NCBI GenBank assembly: GCA_016285455.1
Contig: JAEEQS010000003.1
Coordinates: 1-64,000, forward strand
DNA length: 64,000 bases
Direction: 5' to 3'
Source: Bacteroidales bacterium
Lineage (GTDB): Bacteria > Bacteroidota > Bacteroidia > Bacteroidales > UBA932
Below the pieces are notes generated by a model. That model saw only the letters and a list, made by a program, of their open reading frames with translations, had not been told where the DNA came from and did not search any database. The position numbers and the translations under genes are program-made. Positions 27,100 to 37,073 of the stretch are shown one piece after another; position 1 is the first letter of the stretch; every line of letters begins with the position of its first letter.

Positions 27100-28526
27100 C
27101 CTATGCTGCCCTCAAGAGAAACCTGGAGAAGCTTCTGGGCCTCCACGGCAAACTCCATCGGCAGCTTGTTAAGCACGTCTCGTGCATATCCGTTAACTAT
27201 AAGTCCTACGGCATCTTCTTGTGTAATACCCCTTTGCAGGCAGTAAAACAGCTGGTCTTCCCCTATCTTTGAAGTAGTGGCCTCGTGCTCTATGATGGCT
27301 GTAGGATTATTGCTTTCTATATGAGGGAAAGTATGCGCCCCGCATTTGCTTCCCAGCAGAAGACTGTCGCACTGGGAGTGGTTTCTGGCACCGGAAGCTC
27401 CAGGCAGAACCTTAACCATTCCACGGTAGCTATTCTCGCTGCAACCTGCTGAAATGCCTTTGCTTACAATACGGCTGCGGGTATTCTTTCCTATGTGGAT
27501 CATCTTTGTTCCCGTATCTGCCTGCTGGTAATTGTTGGTTACGGCAACGCTGTAGAATTCGCTTACGGAATTGTCTCCCTTGAGAATGGTGCTTGGGTAT
27601 TTCCAGGTAATCGCCGAGCCTGTTTCTACCTGAGCCCAGAAAAGGCGGGAGTTTGAGCCTTCGCACAATCCCCTCTTTGTCACCAGGTTGTATATTCCAC
27701 CTTCTCCCTTCTTGTTTCCAGGGTACCAGTTCTGGACGGTGGAATATTTAACCTCGGCATCCTGCTTTACCACTATCTCCACAACCGCCGCGTGAAGCTG
27801 GCTTTCGTCTCTCTGCGGAGCCGTGCAGCCCTCCAGATAGCTCACGTAACTTCCTTCGTCGGCCACAATCAGAGTCCTTTCAAACTGCCCTGTTCCCAGA
27901 GCGTTGATGCGGAAATAGCTGGAAAGTTCCATCGGGCAGCGCGTGTTCTTTGGAATGTAGCAGAAAGACCCGTCTGAGAAAACGGCGGAATTCAGGGCGG
28001 AAAAATAGTTGTCGCCGACAGGAACAACGCTCGCCAGATATTTTCTAACAAGATCCGGATAATCTCTCACCGCTTCCGAGAAGGAGCAGAAGATTATACC
28101 TTTTTCTGCCAGAGTCTCGCGGAAGGTGGTTTTTACTGAAACTGAGTCGAATACAGCATCTACTGCCACTCCTCCCAGCACGTTTCTTTCCTTGAGCGGA
28201 ATGCCCAGTTTCTCAAAAGTGGCTTCTAGTTCAGGATCCAGGCTGTCTGCCTTTTTCCTCTTGGGAGCGGCAAAATATATGATGTCCTGATAGTCTATAG
28301 GAGGAAGGTTCAAATGACCCCAGGAAGGAGTTTTCATCCCTTGCCAACGACGGAAGGCCTTAAGGCGGAACTCAAGCATCCACTCGGGTTCGCCTTTCCT
28401 TTCGGAGATATGGCGGATGATGTCTTCGCTGAGCCCCTTGGGAGCAAACTCCTGCTCCACATCGGTGACGAAGCCCTCCTTGTATTCCGAGGAAACTGCC
28501 TTGAGTATGTCCTTCTGATTGCCCAT
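27096..28526 (-). CDS. sufB: Fe-S cluster scaffold subunit SufB
   Basis: 476 residues, the normal length. Typical segments are [39 protein letters not shown] and, toward the C-terminus, [19 protein letters not shown] and [16 protein letters not shown]. It is the platform on which Fe-S clusters form with SufC and SufD. It is the first gene of the unit sufB-pnuC-sufC-sufD-ugd. Sulfur would come from SufS and the SufE-SufT fusion encoded at 59-61 kb. Confidence 0.96.
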   Translation of the reverse strand: MGNQKDILKAVSSEYKEGFVTDVEQEFAPKGLSEDIIRHISERKGEPEWMLEFRLKAFRRWQGMKTPSWGHLNLPPIDYQDIIYFAAPKRKKADSLDPELEATFEKLGIPLKERNVLGGVAVDAVFDSVSVKTTFRETLAEKGIIFCSFSEAVRDYPDLVRKYLASVVPVGDNYFSALNSAVFSDGSFCYIPKNTRCPMELSSYFRINALGTGQFERTLIVADEGSYVSYLEGCTAPQRDESQLHAAVVEIVVKQDAEVKYSTVQNWYPGNKKGEGGIYNLVTKRGLCEGSNSRLFWAQVETGSAITWKYPSTILKGDNSVSEFYSVAVTNNYQQADTGTKMIHIGKNTRSRIVSKGISAGCSENSYRGMVKVLPGASGARNHSQCDSLLLGSKCGAHTFPHIESNNPTAIIEHEATTSKIGEDQLFYCLQRGITQEDAVGLIVNGYARDVLNKLPMEFAVEAQKLLQVSLEGSIG

Positions 28527-28533
28527 AGGGCCA

Positions 28534-28541
28534 CAAAGATA
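28534..28541 (-). promoter_or_regulatory. -7 element directly before sufB
   Basis: TATCTTTG on the minus strand ends 7 nt before the sufB ATG. If used, transcription would begin at or within a few bases of the start codon. Confidence 0.4.
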
Positions 28542-28569
28542 GTGATTTTATTATTCTGGCGATTTGCAC

Positions 28570-28577
28570 TATATTTG
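28570..28577 (+). promoter_or_regulatory. -7 element directly before the ThiL-like gene
   Basis: TATATTTG lies only 4 nt before the ATG at 28582, which would make the mRNA leaderless or nearly so. No -33 TTG at 19-21 nt. Confidence 0.45.
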
Positions 28578-28581
28578 TCTT

Positions 28582-29580
28582 ATGGCAAAGAAGAAAGAAA
28601 TAACCCGGACAGAAATAAAAGAGCTGGGAAGAATCAAGACCCTGGACAGGCTTTTTGAAAAAAGCAATTTCAAGAATTCGGAAACCTCCTTCCTTCCATC
28701 GGCAAAAGGCGGAAAGGGAGTTGTTTCAAACAATACCCTGATGCTTGAAGGGGTGGATTTTGACCTCACTTACACTCCCGTAAAGTATCTGGGATACAAA
28801 GCCGCCGTTCACGCAATGGGCTTTCTTTATGCCAGATGCGCCAAGCCAGCCGCGCTTAATTTCACAATCGGAGTTTCCTCAAAGTTCAGCTACGAGCATA
28901 TAGACTGGCTATGGGCCGGAATCCAGGCTGCCGCCAAACTCCATTCCGTGGAGAATCTCACCCTGAACCTTGTTCCGTCTATGAGCGGGCTTATGATAAG
29001 CTGCGGAGCAACGGGAGTTTTCCTGGGAAAAGAATACGGAAAGGCTATTGCTCCAAATTCTCTTGTCTGCATCAGTGGAAATCTCGGAAGCGCTTGTATG
29101 GGATTCTATGTTCTGGAACGGGAAAAGGCCGCCTTCACCGGAGCCCAGCCTCAGCTGGAAAAATACAAATATCCTCTGGGACAATATCTTACACCAGACA
29201 TAGAGCCGTCAATATTAGACAGTTTCAAGGAATCTGGCATCTGGCCCGATACCGGTTACTTCCTTACTCGCGGGCTCGGCGATGCGGTTAAGCAGATGGA
29301 AAAAGACACCGGTCTTGGTGCCAATATTTTTCTGGACAAAATTCCTGTTGCGCCTGAAGCCAGAATGATAAGCGAAGAGATAGGAATTGATATGGCAACC
29401 GCCATAATGAACGGCGGAGACGACTACCGTCTCCTGTATGTATTCCCGCTCGAAGCACACGAAGCCATACGCAAGGAACTGCCTCATCTGGAAATAATCG
29501 GGCACACCGCAAAAGACGGCTGCCACCTGGTAAGCCCAGATGGCAACTATCTAGAAATCAAAGCGCAAGGCTGGGACTAG
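28582..29580 (+). CDS. ThiL-like protein (AIR-synthase fold) lacking the usual metal-binding motifs
   Basis: The start at 28582 (MAKKKEITRTEI) gives 332 residues. The fold is that of thiamine-monophosphate kinase: EGVDFDLTYTPVKYLGYKA, NGGDDYRLL, and the C-terminal EIKAQGWD seen in Bacteroidota ThiL. However, the motifs that hold Mg-ATP in active ThiL are altered: the N-terminal GDDA is replaced by a stretch without Asp (SAKGGKGVVSNN), the GGDT region reads NLVPS, and the DISDGL region reads LTRGLGDA. It may be inactive, regulatory or have a new substrate. The 3' end overlaps dnaE by 4 bp in convergent orientation. Fold assignment is fairly sure; activity is not. Confidence 0.75.
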   Translation: MAKKKEITRTEIKELGRIKTLDRLFEKSNFKNSETSFLPSAKGGKGVVSNNTLMLEGVDFDLTYTPVKYLGYKAAVHAMGFLYARCAKPAALNFTIGVSSKFSYEHIDWLWAGIQAAAKLHSVENLTLNLVPSMSGLMISCGATGVFLGKEYGKAIAPNSLVCISGNLGSACMGFYVLEREKAAFTGAQPQLEKYKYPLGQYLTPDIEPSILDSFKESGIWPDTGYFLTRGLGDAVKQMEKDTGLGANIFLDKIPVAPEARMISEEIGIDMATAIMNGGDDYRLLYVFPLEAHEAIRKELPHLEIIGHTAKDGCHLVSPDGNYLEIKAQGWD

Positions 29581-32500
29581 AAAATAGAATAATTTACGTT
29601 TCCCTTGTATGTTACACCCATTTTCTCAAGCTCTTTGAGAAGGGTGTTGTCTACTTCTACCAGGAACTTTGTATCGTAGTCCAGAGAAAATCCTTTTTCC
29701 TTTTCAACAATTTTCATCTTGACCGGAACCTTGGCGCCATCGCTTCTGGCTGAAGTGTGATGTTCCTTGAGAAGCTTTATAAGGTCAACTCTGAACTGCT
29801 TGTCTATCAGGCTTGCCGGAACGTTTATCTCCAGAGACTGAAGGCCTTTTTCCTTGACATTTGCCAAATACTGCATAGTCTCTATCTTTGGCTCATAGAC
29901 ATTGTCTTTGTAGTTCTTCTTGAGCTTCAGGCGGATGAACACAGCGTTGCCATCTGTGATATAGCGGATGTTCTTTTCGTGGCTCTGCCCGAAAAGCCTG
30001 AAGTTGATGCTGGATGAAAAGTCCTCAAGGGTAAAGTCCACAAACGGGCGGCCGGTTTTGGATATTCTCTCGTTAACATTGGTAATGAGACCGCCAAGAA
30101 AATAGTCTTGGTTTTCATCTATCTGCATTCCAACGCTTTGCTTAAGCAGAGAAGACAACTCTCCGGGAGTTATGGTGCAGAAATTCTCAAGTTCAAAACG
30201 GAAGACATCAAGAGGATGTGACGATATGTACATTCCCACAAGCTCCCTCTCCTTCTTCAAAAATTCCACCATATTCATCTCTCCGGTAATGGCCGGAATC
30301 TCTGGTTTCTTGAGCTGGAAGCCCTCGTCCTGCTCTCCGAACAGAGAAGCCATGCTGCTGTCCTGGCTCCCGAAATCCTGGGAATAGCGAATCAACGAAT
30401 CCAAAAATACCTCTCCCTTGGAGTTGGACATAAAATACTGGTCTCTGCGTATCTGAGGGAAAGAAGAATCAAAAGCTCCGGCGTAAATCAGGCTTTCCAG
30501 AGTCTTGCGGTTCATATTCTGGCGGCTTGCCCTTTCCACAAAGTCGTATATGTCTTTGTAAGGAGCATGCGCCACAATATCTTCAGACACCTGGGTTCCA
30601 AGACCCTTGATTGCGGCAAGTCCAAATCTTATGGCTCCGGAAGGCGGTACGGTAGCGTTCACTCCGCCTTCATTCACGTCCGGACCCAGAACGGTCAGCC
30701 CCATCCTCTTGCACTCGTCCATCAGAATGGTGATTTCCTTGGTGTCTGCTGAATTCTTTGTCAGGTTGGCGGCCATAAACTCTGCAGGATAATGAGCCTT
30801 GAAATAACCTGTCAGATATCCTATCCAGGCATAGCAGGTGGAGTGAGACTTGTTGAAGGCGTATTCCGCAAACTTCTTCCAGTCTTTCCAGATCTTTTTC
30901 AGAACCTCTTTTGAAAATCCGTTTTCCACTCCGTTGTCCAGGAACTTCCCTTCCAGCTCCGCCATCTTTGCCTTGTCTTTCTTTCCCATAGCCTTGCGGA
31001 GGGTATCTGCCTGGCCTTTGGTGAATTTTGCCAGCTTCTGGCTAAGAAGCATCACCTGCTCCTGGTAAACCGTAACTCCGTAAGTTTCAGAGAGAATCTC
31101 CTCCATCTCCGGAAGCTCGTAGGTTATGGGTTCCTGCCCCAGTTTCCTGGCCACGAAGTTTGGAATGTACTGCATAGGACCCGGGCGGTAGAGGGCGTTC
31201 ATAGCTATCAGATCCTCAAATCTGGAAGGATGAAGGTCTCTCAGATACTTCTGCATTCCAGGACTTTCAAACTGGAAAGTGGCAATAGTGTCACCTCTTC
31301 CAAAAAGTTTGAAGGTTGCCTTGTCGTCAAGCGGAACGTTGTTTATGTCTATCTGCTTTCCTGTATGCTTGCGGATATTCTCCAGGGTTTCTTTAAGTAT
31401 GGAAAGTGTTCTCAGGCCCAGGAAGTCCATCTTGAGCATTCCCACGTCTTCTATCCTGGTTCCCTCAAACTGTGAAACCCATCCTTCCACGCCTTTGGCT
31501 ATGGATACCGGAATGTGTTCCATCAAGTTATGCGGGCCAATGATCACGGCGCAAGCGTGAACTCCCGTCTGGCGGATAGTTCCTTCAAGTTCCTGGGCAA
31601 AATGCAGCGTTTCGCGCACTTTTGGATCTTCCGACGATTCGTATTCCTTCCTGAATTCTTCAACAAATTTCAGGCAGTTTGCAAAGTTCGGCTTGTAGTC
31701 TTTTGTCTCTTCCACCTCGTTTCCGTCTTCGTCTTTGACCTTCACTTTTTCCTGGAACGATCTTGTAGGAACCATTCCGGCAAGCTTGTTGGAAACCGGA
31801 AGCGGGAGGTCTTCCACCCTTGCCACGTCTTTGATGGCCTGCTTGGTGGCCATTGTGCCAAAAGTTACAACGTGAGACACGTGGTCTTTACCATATTTCC
31901 GCTCTACATATTCATATACCTCTCCCCTTCTTTCCTCCTCAAAGTCTATGTCTATATCCGGCATAGATATTCTGTCCGGATTAAGGAACCTCTCAAACAG
32001 CAGATTGTACTTGATCGGATCCATATTGGTGATAGTCAGGCAGTAGGCCACAACACTTCCCGCAGCGGAACCTCTTCCAGGCCCCACCCATATTCCTTCT
32101 GAGCGGGCGTGGTTTATAAAGTCGTGCACTATCAGGAAGTAATCCGGAAATCCCATCTTACGGATGATTCCCAGCTCATCGTCTATCCTTTCCTTTACAC
32201 TCGGAAGAAGATTCTCTCCATAGCGTTTCTTGGCTCCTTCGTAAACCAGATGCCTAAGGTAGGCGTTGGAGTCTTCAAACTCTGCCGGTATGTCAAAATG
32301 CGGCAGGATATGAGGAATATTCACCTCGTATCTTTCTACCTTTTCTGCCACCTCCAGAGTGTTGGAAATAACCTCAGGATGACCCCAGTTTATTGCCGCC
32401 ATCTCGTCTCCGGTTTTCATATACTCTTCCTGGGTATAGTGGAGTCTTCCCTGATCGGTGAGCTTGCTGGCGGTGTTTATGCAGATGAAAAGATCGTGTG

Positions 32501-33200
32501 CGGGCCCGTCTTCCTTTTTTACAAAGTGGCAGTCGTTGGTTGCAACGCACTTGATCCCAAGCTCTTGAGAAAGAGAATAAAGCACCGGATTCACTTTCTG
32601 CTGCCCTTCAAACACATCGTTTGGCTGCCCCGGAACCTTGCAGTTGTGGTTCTGGATTTCAAAGTAGTAATCGTCTCCGAAAACCCCCTTGTACCACTGG
32701 GCTATCGAACGCGCTTCCTCTATATTTCCCTTGAGTATTGCTTGAGGAATCTCTCCGGCCAGGCAGGCACTGCAGCAAATAAGCCCTTCGTGATATTTCT
32801 GAAGAACCTCGCGGTCTATTCTCGGACGGTTGTAGAAACCTTCTGTAAATCCTATGGAAGACAGCCTCATAAGATTATGATAGCCAACAAGATTCTTGGC
32901 CAGAAGAATAAGGTGATAAGCGCTTCTCTTGTCTGTATAAGCTTTCTTTACAAGGCGGCTTTCAGGAGCCACGTAAACCTCGCAGCCCACTATCGGCTTG
33001 AGAGATTTGCCCGTTTTCTTTTCCGCTTTCTTTACGCAGTCCAGAAAGTCCTTTACTCCGTACATCACGCCGTGGTCCGTAAGGGCCATTGCCGGCATAT
33101 CCAGTTCCATCGCCCGGGCAACATAATCCTCAATCTTTCCCATTCCGTCCAGAATGGAATAATGGCTGTGCAGGTGAAGGTGAACAAAAGGGGTGCTCAT
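29577..33200 (-). CDS. dnaE: DNA polymerase III alpha subunit
   Basis: 1207 residues. The N-terminal PHP domain begins FVHLHLHSHYSILDGMG. The polymerase core shows GPGRGSAAGSVVAYCL and PDIDIDFEEERRGEVYEYV (two catalytic Asp), NKSHSTCYA, then a helix-hairpin-helix region and a C-terminal OB-fold (YFLGGLITNVNERISKTGRPF). It is the replicative polymerase. It follows gpmI by 24 bp in the rnr-gpmI-dnaE unit. The PHP His residues are retained. Confidence 0.97.
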   Translation of the reverse strand: MSTPFVHLHLHSHYSILDGMGKIEDYVARAMELDMPAMALTDHGVMYGVKDFLDCVKKAEKKTGKSLKPIVGCEVYVAPESRLVKKAYTDKRSAYHLILLAKNLVGYHNLMRLSSIGFTEGFYNRPRIDREVLQKYHEGLICCSACLAGEIPQAILKGNIEEARSIAQWYKGVFGDDYYFEIQNHNCKVPGQPNDVFEGQQKVNPVLYSLSQELGIKCVATNDCHFVKKEDGPAHDLFICINTASKLTDQGRLHYTQEEYMKTGDEMAAINWGHPEVISNTLEVAEKVERYEVNIPHILPHFDIPAEFEDSNAYLRHLVYEGAKKRYGENLLPSVKERIDDELGIIRKMGFPDYFLIVHDFINHARSEGIWVGPGRGSAAGSVVAYCLTITNMDPIKYNLLFERFLNPDRISMPDIDIDFEEERRGEVYEYVERKYGKDHVSHVVTFGTMATKQAIKDVARVEDLPLPVSNKLAGMVPTRSFQEKVKVKDEDGNEVEETKDYKPNFANCLKFVEEFRKEYESSEDPKVRETLHFAQELEGTIRQTGVHACAVIIGPHNLMEHIPVSIAKGVEGWVSQFEGTRIEDVGMLKMDFLGLRTLSILKETLENIRKHTGKQIDINNVPLDDKATFKLFGRGDTIATFQFESPGMQKYLRDLHPSRFEDLIAMNALYRPGPMQYIPNFVARKLGQEPITYELPEMEEILSETYGVTVYQEQVMLLSQKLAKFTKGQADTLRKAMGKKDKAKMAELEGKFLDNGVENGFSKEVLKKIWKDWKKFAEYAFNKSHSTCYAWIGYLTGYFKAHYPAEFMAANLTKNSADTKEITILMDECKRMGLTVLGPDVNEGGVNATVPPSGAIRFGLAAIKGLGTQVSEDIVAHAPYKDIYDFVERASRQNMNRKTLESLIYAGAFDSSFPQIRRDQYFMSNSKGEVFLDSLIRYSQDFGSQDSSMASLFGEQDEGFQLKKPEIPAITGEMNMVEFLKKERELVGMYISSHPLDVFRFELENFCTITPGELSSLLKQSVGMQIDENQDYFLGGLITNVNERISKTGRPFVDFTLEDFSSSINFRLFGQSHEKNIRYITDGNAVFIRLKLKKNYKDNVYEPKIETMQYLANVKEKGLQSLEINVPASLIDKQFRVDLIKLLKEHHTSARSDGAKVPVKMKIVEKEKGFSLDYDTKFLVEVDNTLLKELEKMGVTYKGNVNYSIF

Positions 33201-33224
33201 TATGATCGTTTTCTGTTTTTCAAC

Positions 33225-34742
33225 TTATTCTTTTACAAGTACTTTCCCTGTCATTTCAGCAGGCTGCGGAATTCCCATAAGGTGCAGGATTGTAGGGGCA
33301 ATATCGCAGAGCCTTCCGTCTTCTACGCTCTTTACATCCGGATCCACAACCACAAACTGAACCGGATTCAGGGAGTGGGCTGTGTTAGGCGTTCCGTCTT
33401 CGTTAACGGCATAGTCCGCATTGCCGTGGTCTGCCGTAATCAGCACGGAATATCCCATCTTCCGAGCCTCTTTCACAACCTTCCCCACAAGAGAATCTAT
33501 GCACTCAACTGCCTTGCAGATAGCGGGATAGACTCCCGTATGCCCAACCATATCTCCGTTCGCAAAATTGAGGATAATCATATCTTCCTTTCCGGTGCGG
33601 ATTGCCTCAATAAGTTTCTCGGCGACTTCCGGAGCGCTCATTTCCGGCTGCAGGTCGTAGGTTGCAACCTTTGGAGAGGCCACCAGAATTCTGTCCTCAT
33701 TTTCAAAAGGCTCTTCCCTTCCGCCGTTGAAGAAGAAAGTAACGTGGGCGTATTTTTCTGTCTCAGCGATGCGAAGCTGCCGCTTTCCTGCTTCCGCAAC
33801 AACTTCTCCCAAAGTCTTTTGCACGTTTTCTTTGTCAAAGAGTATGTGAAGTCCTTTGAACTGGTCATCGTATGGAGTGAGGCAGCAGTAGTAAAGCGGA
33901 ATGGTGTGCATTCCTTCTTCCGGCATATCTTTCTGAGTCAGGACAGATGTCATCTCACGGGCGCGGTCGTTGCGGAAATTGAAGAAAATCACCGCATCAT
34001 TTTCCTTAATTGTCGCTACAGGAATGCCTTTTTCAACTATGCAGATAGGTTTGATGAATTCATCTGTAACTCCCTCGTCATAAGATGCCTGTATGCCGTC
34101 AGCAGCGGAGGTGAAGGTTGCGCCTTTGCCTTCTGTCAGTAGGTCGTAGGCTTCCTTGATTCTGTTCCAGCGTTTGTCTCGATCCATAGCGTAGAATCTG
34201 CCGCAGACGCTTGCCACCTTGCCGCAGCTTTGCTTCATATGCTCTTCAAGCTCTGCGACGAACCCCTTTCCGCTGCGCGGGTCTGTGTCTCTTCCATCCA
34301 TAAAGCAATGGACGAAAACTCTCTCAAGTCCGCTCTCTTTTGCAGCGTCCAGAAAACCGAAAAGATGCTCAAGGGAACTGTGCACTCCGCCCCTTGAAAC
34401 AAGGCCCAGGAAATGCAGGTCGTGACCTTCTTTGGCATAATCCATCACGGCCTTGATTTCTTTGTTTTCCAGCATCTTATGCTCGCGGCATACCTTGTTG
34501 ATCTTTACCAGATCCTGATAGACAACCCTTCCGGCTCCTATGTTAAGATGGCCTACTTCCGAGTTTCCCATCTGGCCGTCCGGAAGTCCCACGTCTTCTC
34601 CGCAGGCCATAAGCTGCGAGTGCGGGAATTTTGCCCTCAGCGCATCTATATTCGGCTGGCCTTGAGTGTATATAGCATTAGACTTGTCACATCTTCCCAA
34701 TCCCCATCCGTCGAGGATCATAAGCAAAACTTTCTTTCCCAT
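33225..34742 (-). CDS. gpmI: 2,3-bisphosphoglycerate-independent phosphoglycerate mutase
   Basis: 505 residues. The alkaline-phosphatase-like active site is evident: [10 protein letters not shown] at the start, the phosphorylated Ser in [28 protein letters not shown], and the second metal site in TADHGNADY. It interconverts 3- and 2-phosphoglycerate in glycolysis. It begins 3 bp after the rnr stop and so is translationally linked to it. Confidence 0.97.
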   Translation of the reverse strand: MGKKVLLMILDGWGLGRCDKSNAIYTQGQPNIDALRAKFPHSQLMACGEDVGLPDGQMGNSEVGHLNIGAGRVVYQDLVKINKVCREHKMLENKEIKAVMDYAKEGHDLHFLGLVSRGGVHSSLEHLFGFLDAAKESGLERVFVHCFMDGRDTDPRSGKGFVAELEEHMKQSCGKVASVCGRFYAMDRDKRWNRIKEAYDLLTEGKGATFTSAADGIQASYDEGVTDEFIKPICIVEKGIPVATIKENDAVIFFNFRNDRAREMTSVLTQKDMPEEGMHTIPLYYCCLTPYDDQFKGLHILFDKENVQKTLGEVVAEAGKRQLRIAETEKYAHVTFFFNGGREEPFENEDRILVASPKVATYDLQPEMSAPEVAEKLIEAIRTGKEDMIILNFANGDMVGHTGVYPAICKAVECIDSLVGKVVKEARKMGYSVLITADHGNADYAVNEDGTPNTAHSLNPVQFVVVDPDVKSVEDGRLCDIAPTILHLMGIPQPAEMTGKVLVKE

Positions 34743-34745
34743 TTT

Positions 34746-36968
34746 CTATTTCTTTTTCTTCTTTGATGTTTTCTTTTTCTTCCTTGGCTCGTCTTCTTCT
34801 GAGAACAGGCCAAAATCTTCATAGCTTTCTCCTTCCGGCAGAACCAGAGAGAAGTCTATGTTCTTCTGTTCCAGTGAGGCGCGCTCAACTCTGACCTTGA
34901 CTTTATCGCCGAGCCTGAAGCTTCTTCCGGAAGATTTTCCAATTACGCGGAAGCTCTTTTCGTCAAACTGATAATAGTCGTCCGTAAGCTCTTTGAGGGA
35001 AACCATTCCCTCTATGTGGGTCGGCTCCACCTGAACGTAAATCCCCCATTCGGTAACGCCGGAAATTGTTCCTTCAAACTCCTGCCCTACCCTCTCCTTC
35101 ATATACTCGGCCATCTTGTACTTGACGCTGGAGCGCTCGGCCTCTGTTGCTATCTGCTCTCTCTGCGATGAGTGAGTGCAGTATTCTTCAAATGCTTGCT
35201 TGTCTGCGCTCTTTTCTCCTGCAAGATAGCGGGAAAGAAGGCGGTGAACCATCATATCCGGATATCTTCTGATTGGAGATGTAAAGTGCGTGTAGTACCT
35301 GAATCCCAGGCCGTAATGGCCGATATTGTCTGTAGAGTACTGGGCTCTTGCCATACTTCTTAGGGCAAGGAGTTCTATGGAATCGCACTCAGGCTTTCCG
35401 TGGATTTGCTCCACGAGTTTGTTGAGGCTTTTTGCCAGCTGAGCGGGAGTATCTGCCTCCAGCTTGTAGCCGAAATACTTGAGGAAAGTCTTCAACTCCG
35501 CAACCTTTTCCATATTAGGCTCGTCGTGGATACGGTAAACAAATGTAGGAGCCTGCTTGCGGATAGCGGTTGCAACATATGTAGCCACGGCCTTGTTTGC
35601 CAGAAGCATATATTCCTCTATGAGCCAGTTGGCAGACTTGGTTACTTTCTGGACAACGTCTATCGGCTTTCCCTTCTCGTCCACAATAACCTTCATCTCA
35701 GGCCTTTCAAAGCTGATGGAGCCTTCCTGGAATCTCTTCTTCCTAAGCACGGAAGCCAGCTTGTGAAGTTCAAGAACGGCGGTTATAACTTCCTGTGAAG
35801 GAATTTTTCCCTCCGGCATAACAGGCTTGTAGTCCGTCATATCTCCGTTATTGTCTATAATCTGCTGAGCCTCCTCATAGGCAAAGCGAAAAGCCGAACA
35901 GATCACGCTCCTTCCGAACCACTGGCTATAGACTTTGCCTGCGGCATCCATCTCGAAAATCGCTGAGAAACACAGCTTGTCTTCTCCCGGCCTCAGCGAG
36001 CAGAGATTGTTTGAAAGAGCTTCCGGCAGCATAGGTATTGTCCTATCTACCAGATAAACAGAAGTGGCCCTGGCGTAGGCCTCCTTGTCAAGAACAGTCT
36101 GCGGCCTTACGTAATAAGATACATCGGCGATGTGGATTCCAATCTCCAGACGGCCGTTGTCCAGAACCTTGTAGGAAACAGCGTCGTCAAAGTCTTTGGC
36201 GTCTGCCGGGTCTATGGTGAATATGCACTCTTTGCGAAGGTCTTTTCTCCCTTCAAGATCCTTTGCCGTGATTTTCTTAGGGATCTTTTCAGCCTCTGCT
36301 TCAACATCTGCAGGAAACTTGTAAGGAAGACCGTATTCGGAAAGAATGGCGTGCATTTCCGTGTCGTTTTCTCCGGGCTTTCCAAGAACATCCACAATCT
36401 CTCCAACCGGAGTCTGGAAGCCTTTCGGAAAATCCTTAACCAGAACGGAGACCTTCATCCCCTGCCACTCTTTCTGGACGCTGTCTATCGGAACCTCAAC
36501 ATCGTAAGGCATGCTCTTGTTCTCGATTATAACCCAGGCGTGCCTTCCGGTTATCTGCATAAGCCCTACCCAAGGCCTGGTGGAACGGCTTACCACTCCA
36601 ATGACTTCTCCTTCGTTTCCTTTCTCCTCGTTTTTCTTCAGGACGGCAACCCTGACAACATCGTTATGGAGTGCGCCTCTCATCTTCCCTATAGGAATGA
36701 AAACGTCTTCTCTCTGGTCGTGCTTTGCTCCAGGACGGTCGTCTTCTTTCGGAGCCCTGCGTACAAACCCGTATCCGCCGGAGGCTATCTCAAGAACCCC
36801 CTCTATTTCCTCTATCGCCCGTCTTCCTCTGACGGGCCTTCCTTCGGCCCTTCTTTCCGCATCTCTTCCCATTGTCATCCCGGAGCGCCGGCGTGACTTT
36901 TTCATCCCGTAAAACGCTGATTTCTTCCCAGAAGAAGATGCTCTTCCCTTTTTGTTTCTTTTAGACAT
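34746..36968 (-). CDS. rnr: Ribonuclease R
   Basis: 740 residues. The order is a basic N-terminus, a cold-shock domain (FVRRAPKEDDRPGAK and onward), the RNB catalytic domain with TIDPADAKDFDDAVS (the four-Asp metal site), and an S1 domain (GTISGVTEWGIYVQVEPTH). A strongly basic Lys tail ends the protein (KKKKTSKKKKK). It is a processive 3'-5' exoribonuclease that can go through structured RNA in rRNA quality control and mRNA decay. First gene of rnr-gpmI-dnaE. Confidence 0.96.
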   Translation of the reverse strand: MSKRNKKGRASSSGKKSAFYGMKKSRRRSGMTMGRDAERRAEGRPVRGRRAIEEIEGVLEIASGGYGFVRRAPKEDDRPGAKHDQREDVFIPIGKMRGALHNDVVRVAVLKKNEEKGNEGEVIGVVSRSTRPWVGLMQITGRHAWVIIENKSMPYDVEVPIDSVQKEWQGMKVSVLVKDFPKGFQTPVGEIVDVLGKPGENDTEMHAILSEYGLPYKFPADVEAEAEKIPKKITAKDLEGRKDLRKECIFTIDPADAKDFDDAVSYKVLDNGRLEIGIHIADVSYYVRPQTVLDKEAYARATSVYLVDRTIPMLPEALSNNLCSLRPGEDKLCFSAIFEMDAAGKVYSQWFGRSVICSAFRFAYEEAQQIIDNNGDMTDYKPVMPEGKIPSQEVITAVLELHKLASVLRKKRFQEGSISFERPEMKVIVDEKGKPIDVVQKVTKSANWLIEEYMLLANKAVATYVATAIRKQAPTFVYRIHDEPNMEKVAELKTFLKYFGYKLEADTPAQLAKSLNKLVEQIHGKPECDSIELLALRSMARAQYSTDNIGHYGLGFRYYTHFTSPIRRYPDMMVHRLLSRYLAGEKSADKQAFEEYCTHSSQREQIATEAERSSVKYKMAEYMKERVGQEFEGTISGVTEWGIYVQVEPTHIEGMVSLKELTDDYYQFDEKSFRVIGKSSGRSFRLGDKVKVRVERASLEQKNIDFSLVLPEGESYEDFGLFSEEDEPRKKKKTSKKKKK

Positions 36969-36997
36969 TTCCTAATGTTTTCTAAAGTGTGCAACCA

Positions 36998-37005
36998 CAA
37001 ATTTA
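36998..37005 (-). promoter_or_regulatory. -7 element before rnr
   Basis: TAAATTTG on the minus strand, 29 nt before the ATG at 36968. No clear -33 TTG; the secDF terminator occupies the DNA just upstream. Confidence 0.4.
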
Positions 37006-37019
37006 ACAATTATAAAAAA

Positions 37020-37046
37020 GAAAAGGGAGAGAAACTCCCCCTTTTC
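37020..37046 (-). terminator. Terminator after secDF
   Basis: Arms GAAAAGGGAG (37020-37029) and CTCCCCCTTTTC (37035-37046) with a 5-nt loop and a small bulge. On the minus strand the stem is followed by a run of T. Confidence 0.75.
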
Positions 37047-37073
37047 TAAAATTTGTTCTCAACAGTCTGATTC

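Noticed and set aside
27096..28700. TPP riboswitch near pnuC, sufB or the ThiL-like gene
   Set aside because: The conserved TPP-box words were not found, and the intergenic region is only 55 bp.
32109..34142. A 677-codon plus-strand frame opposite dnaE and gpmI
   Set aside because: It lies wholly opposite two well-supported enzymes, and its composition (rich in Cys, Arg and His) is that of an antisense frame.
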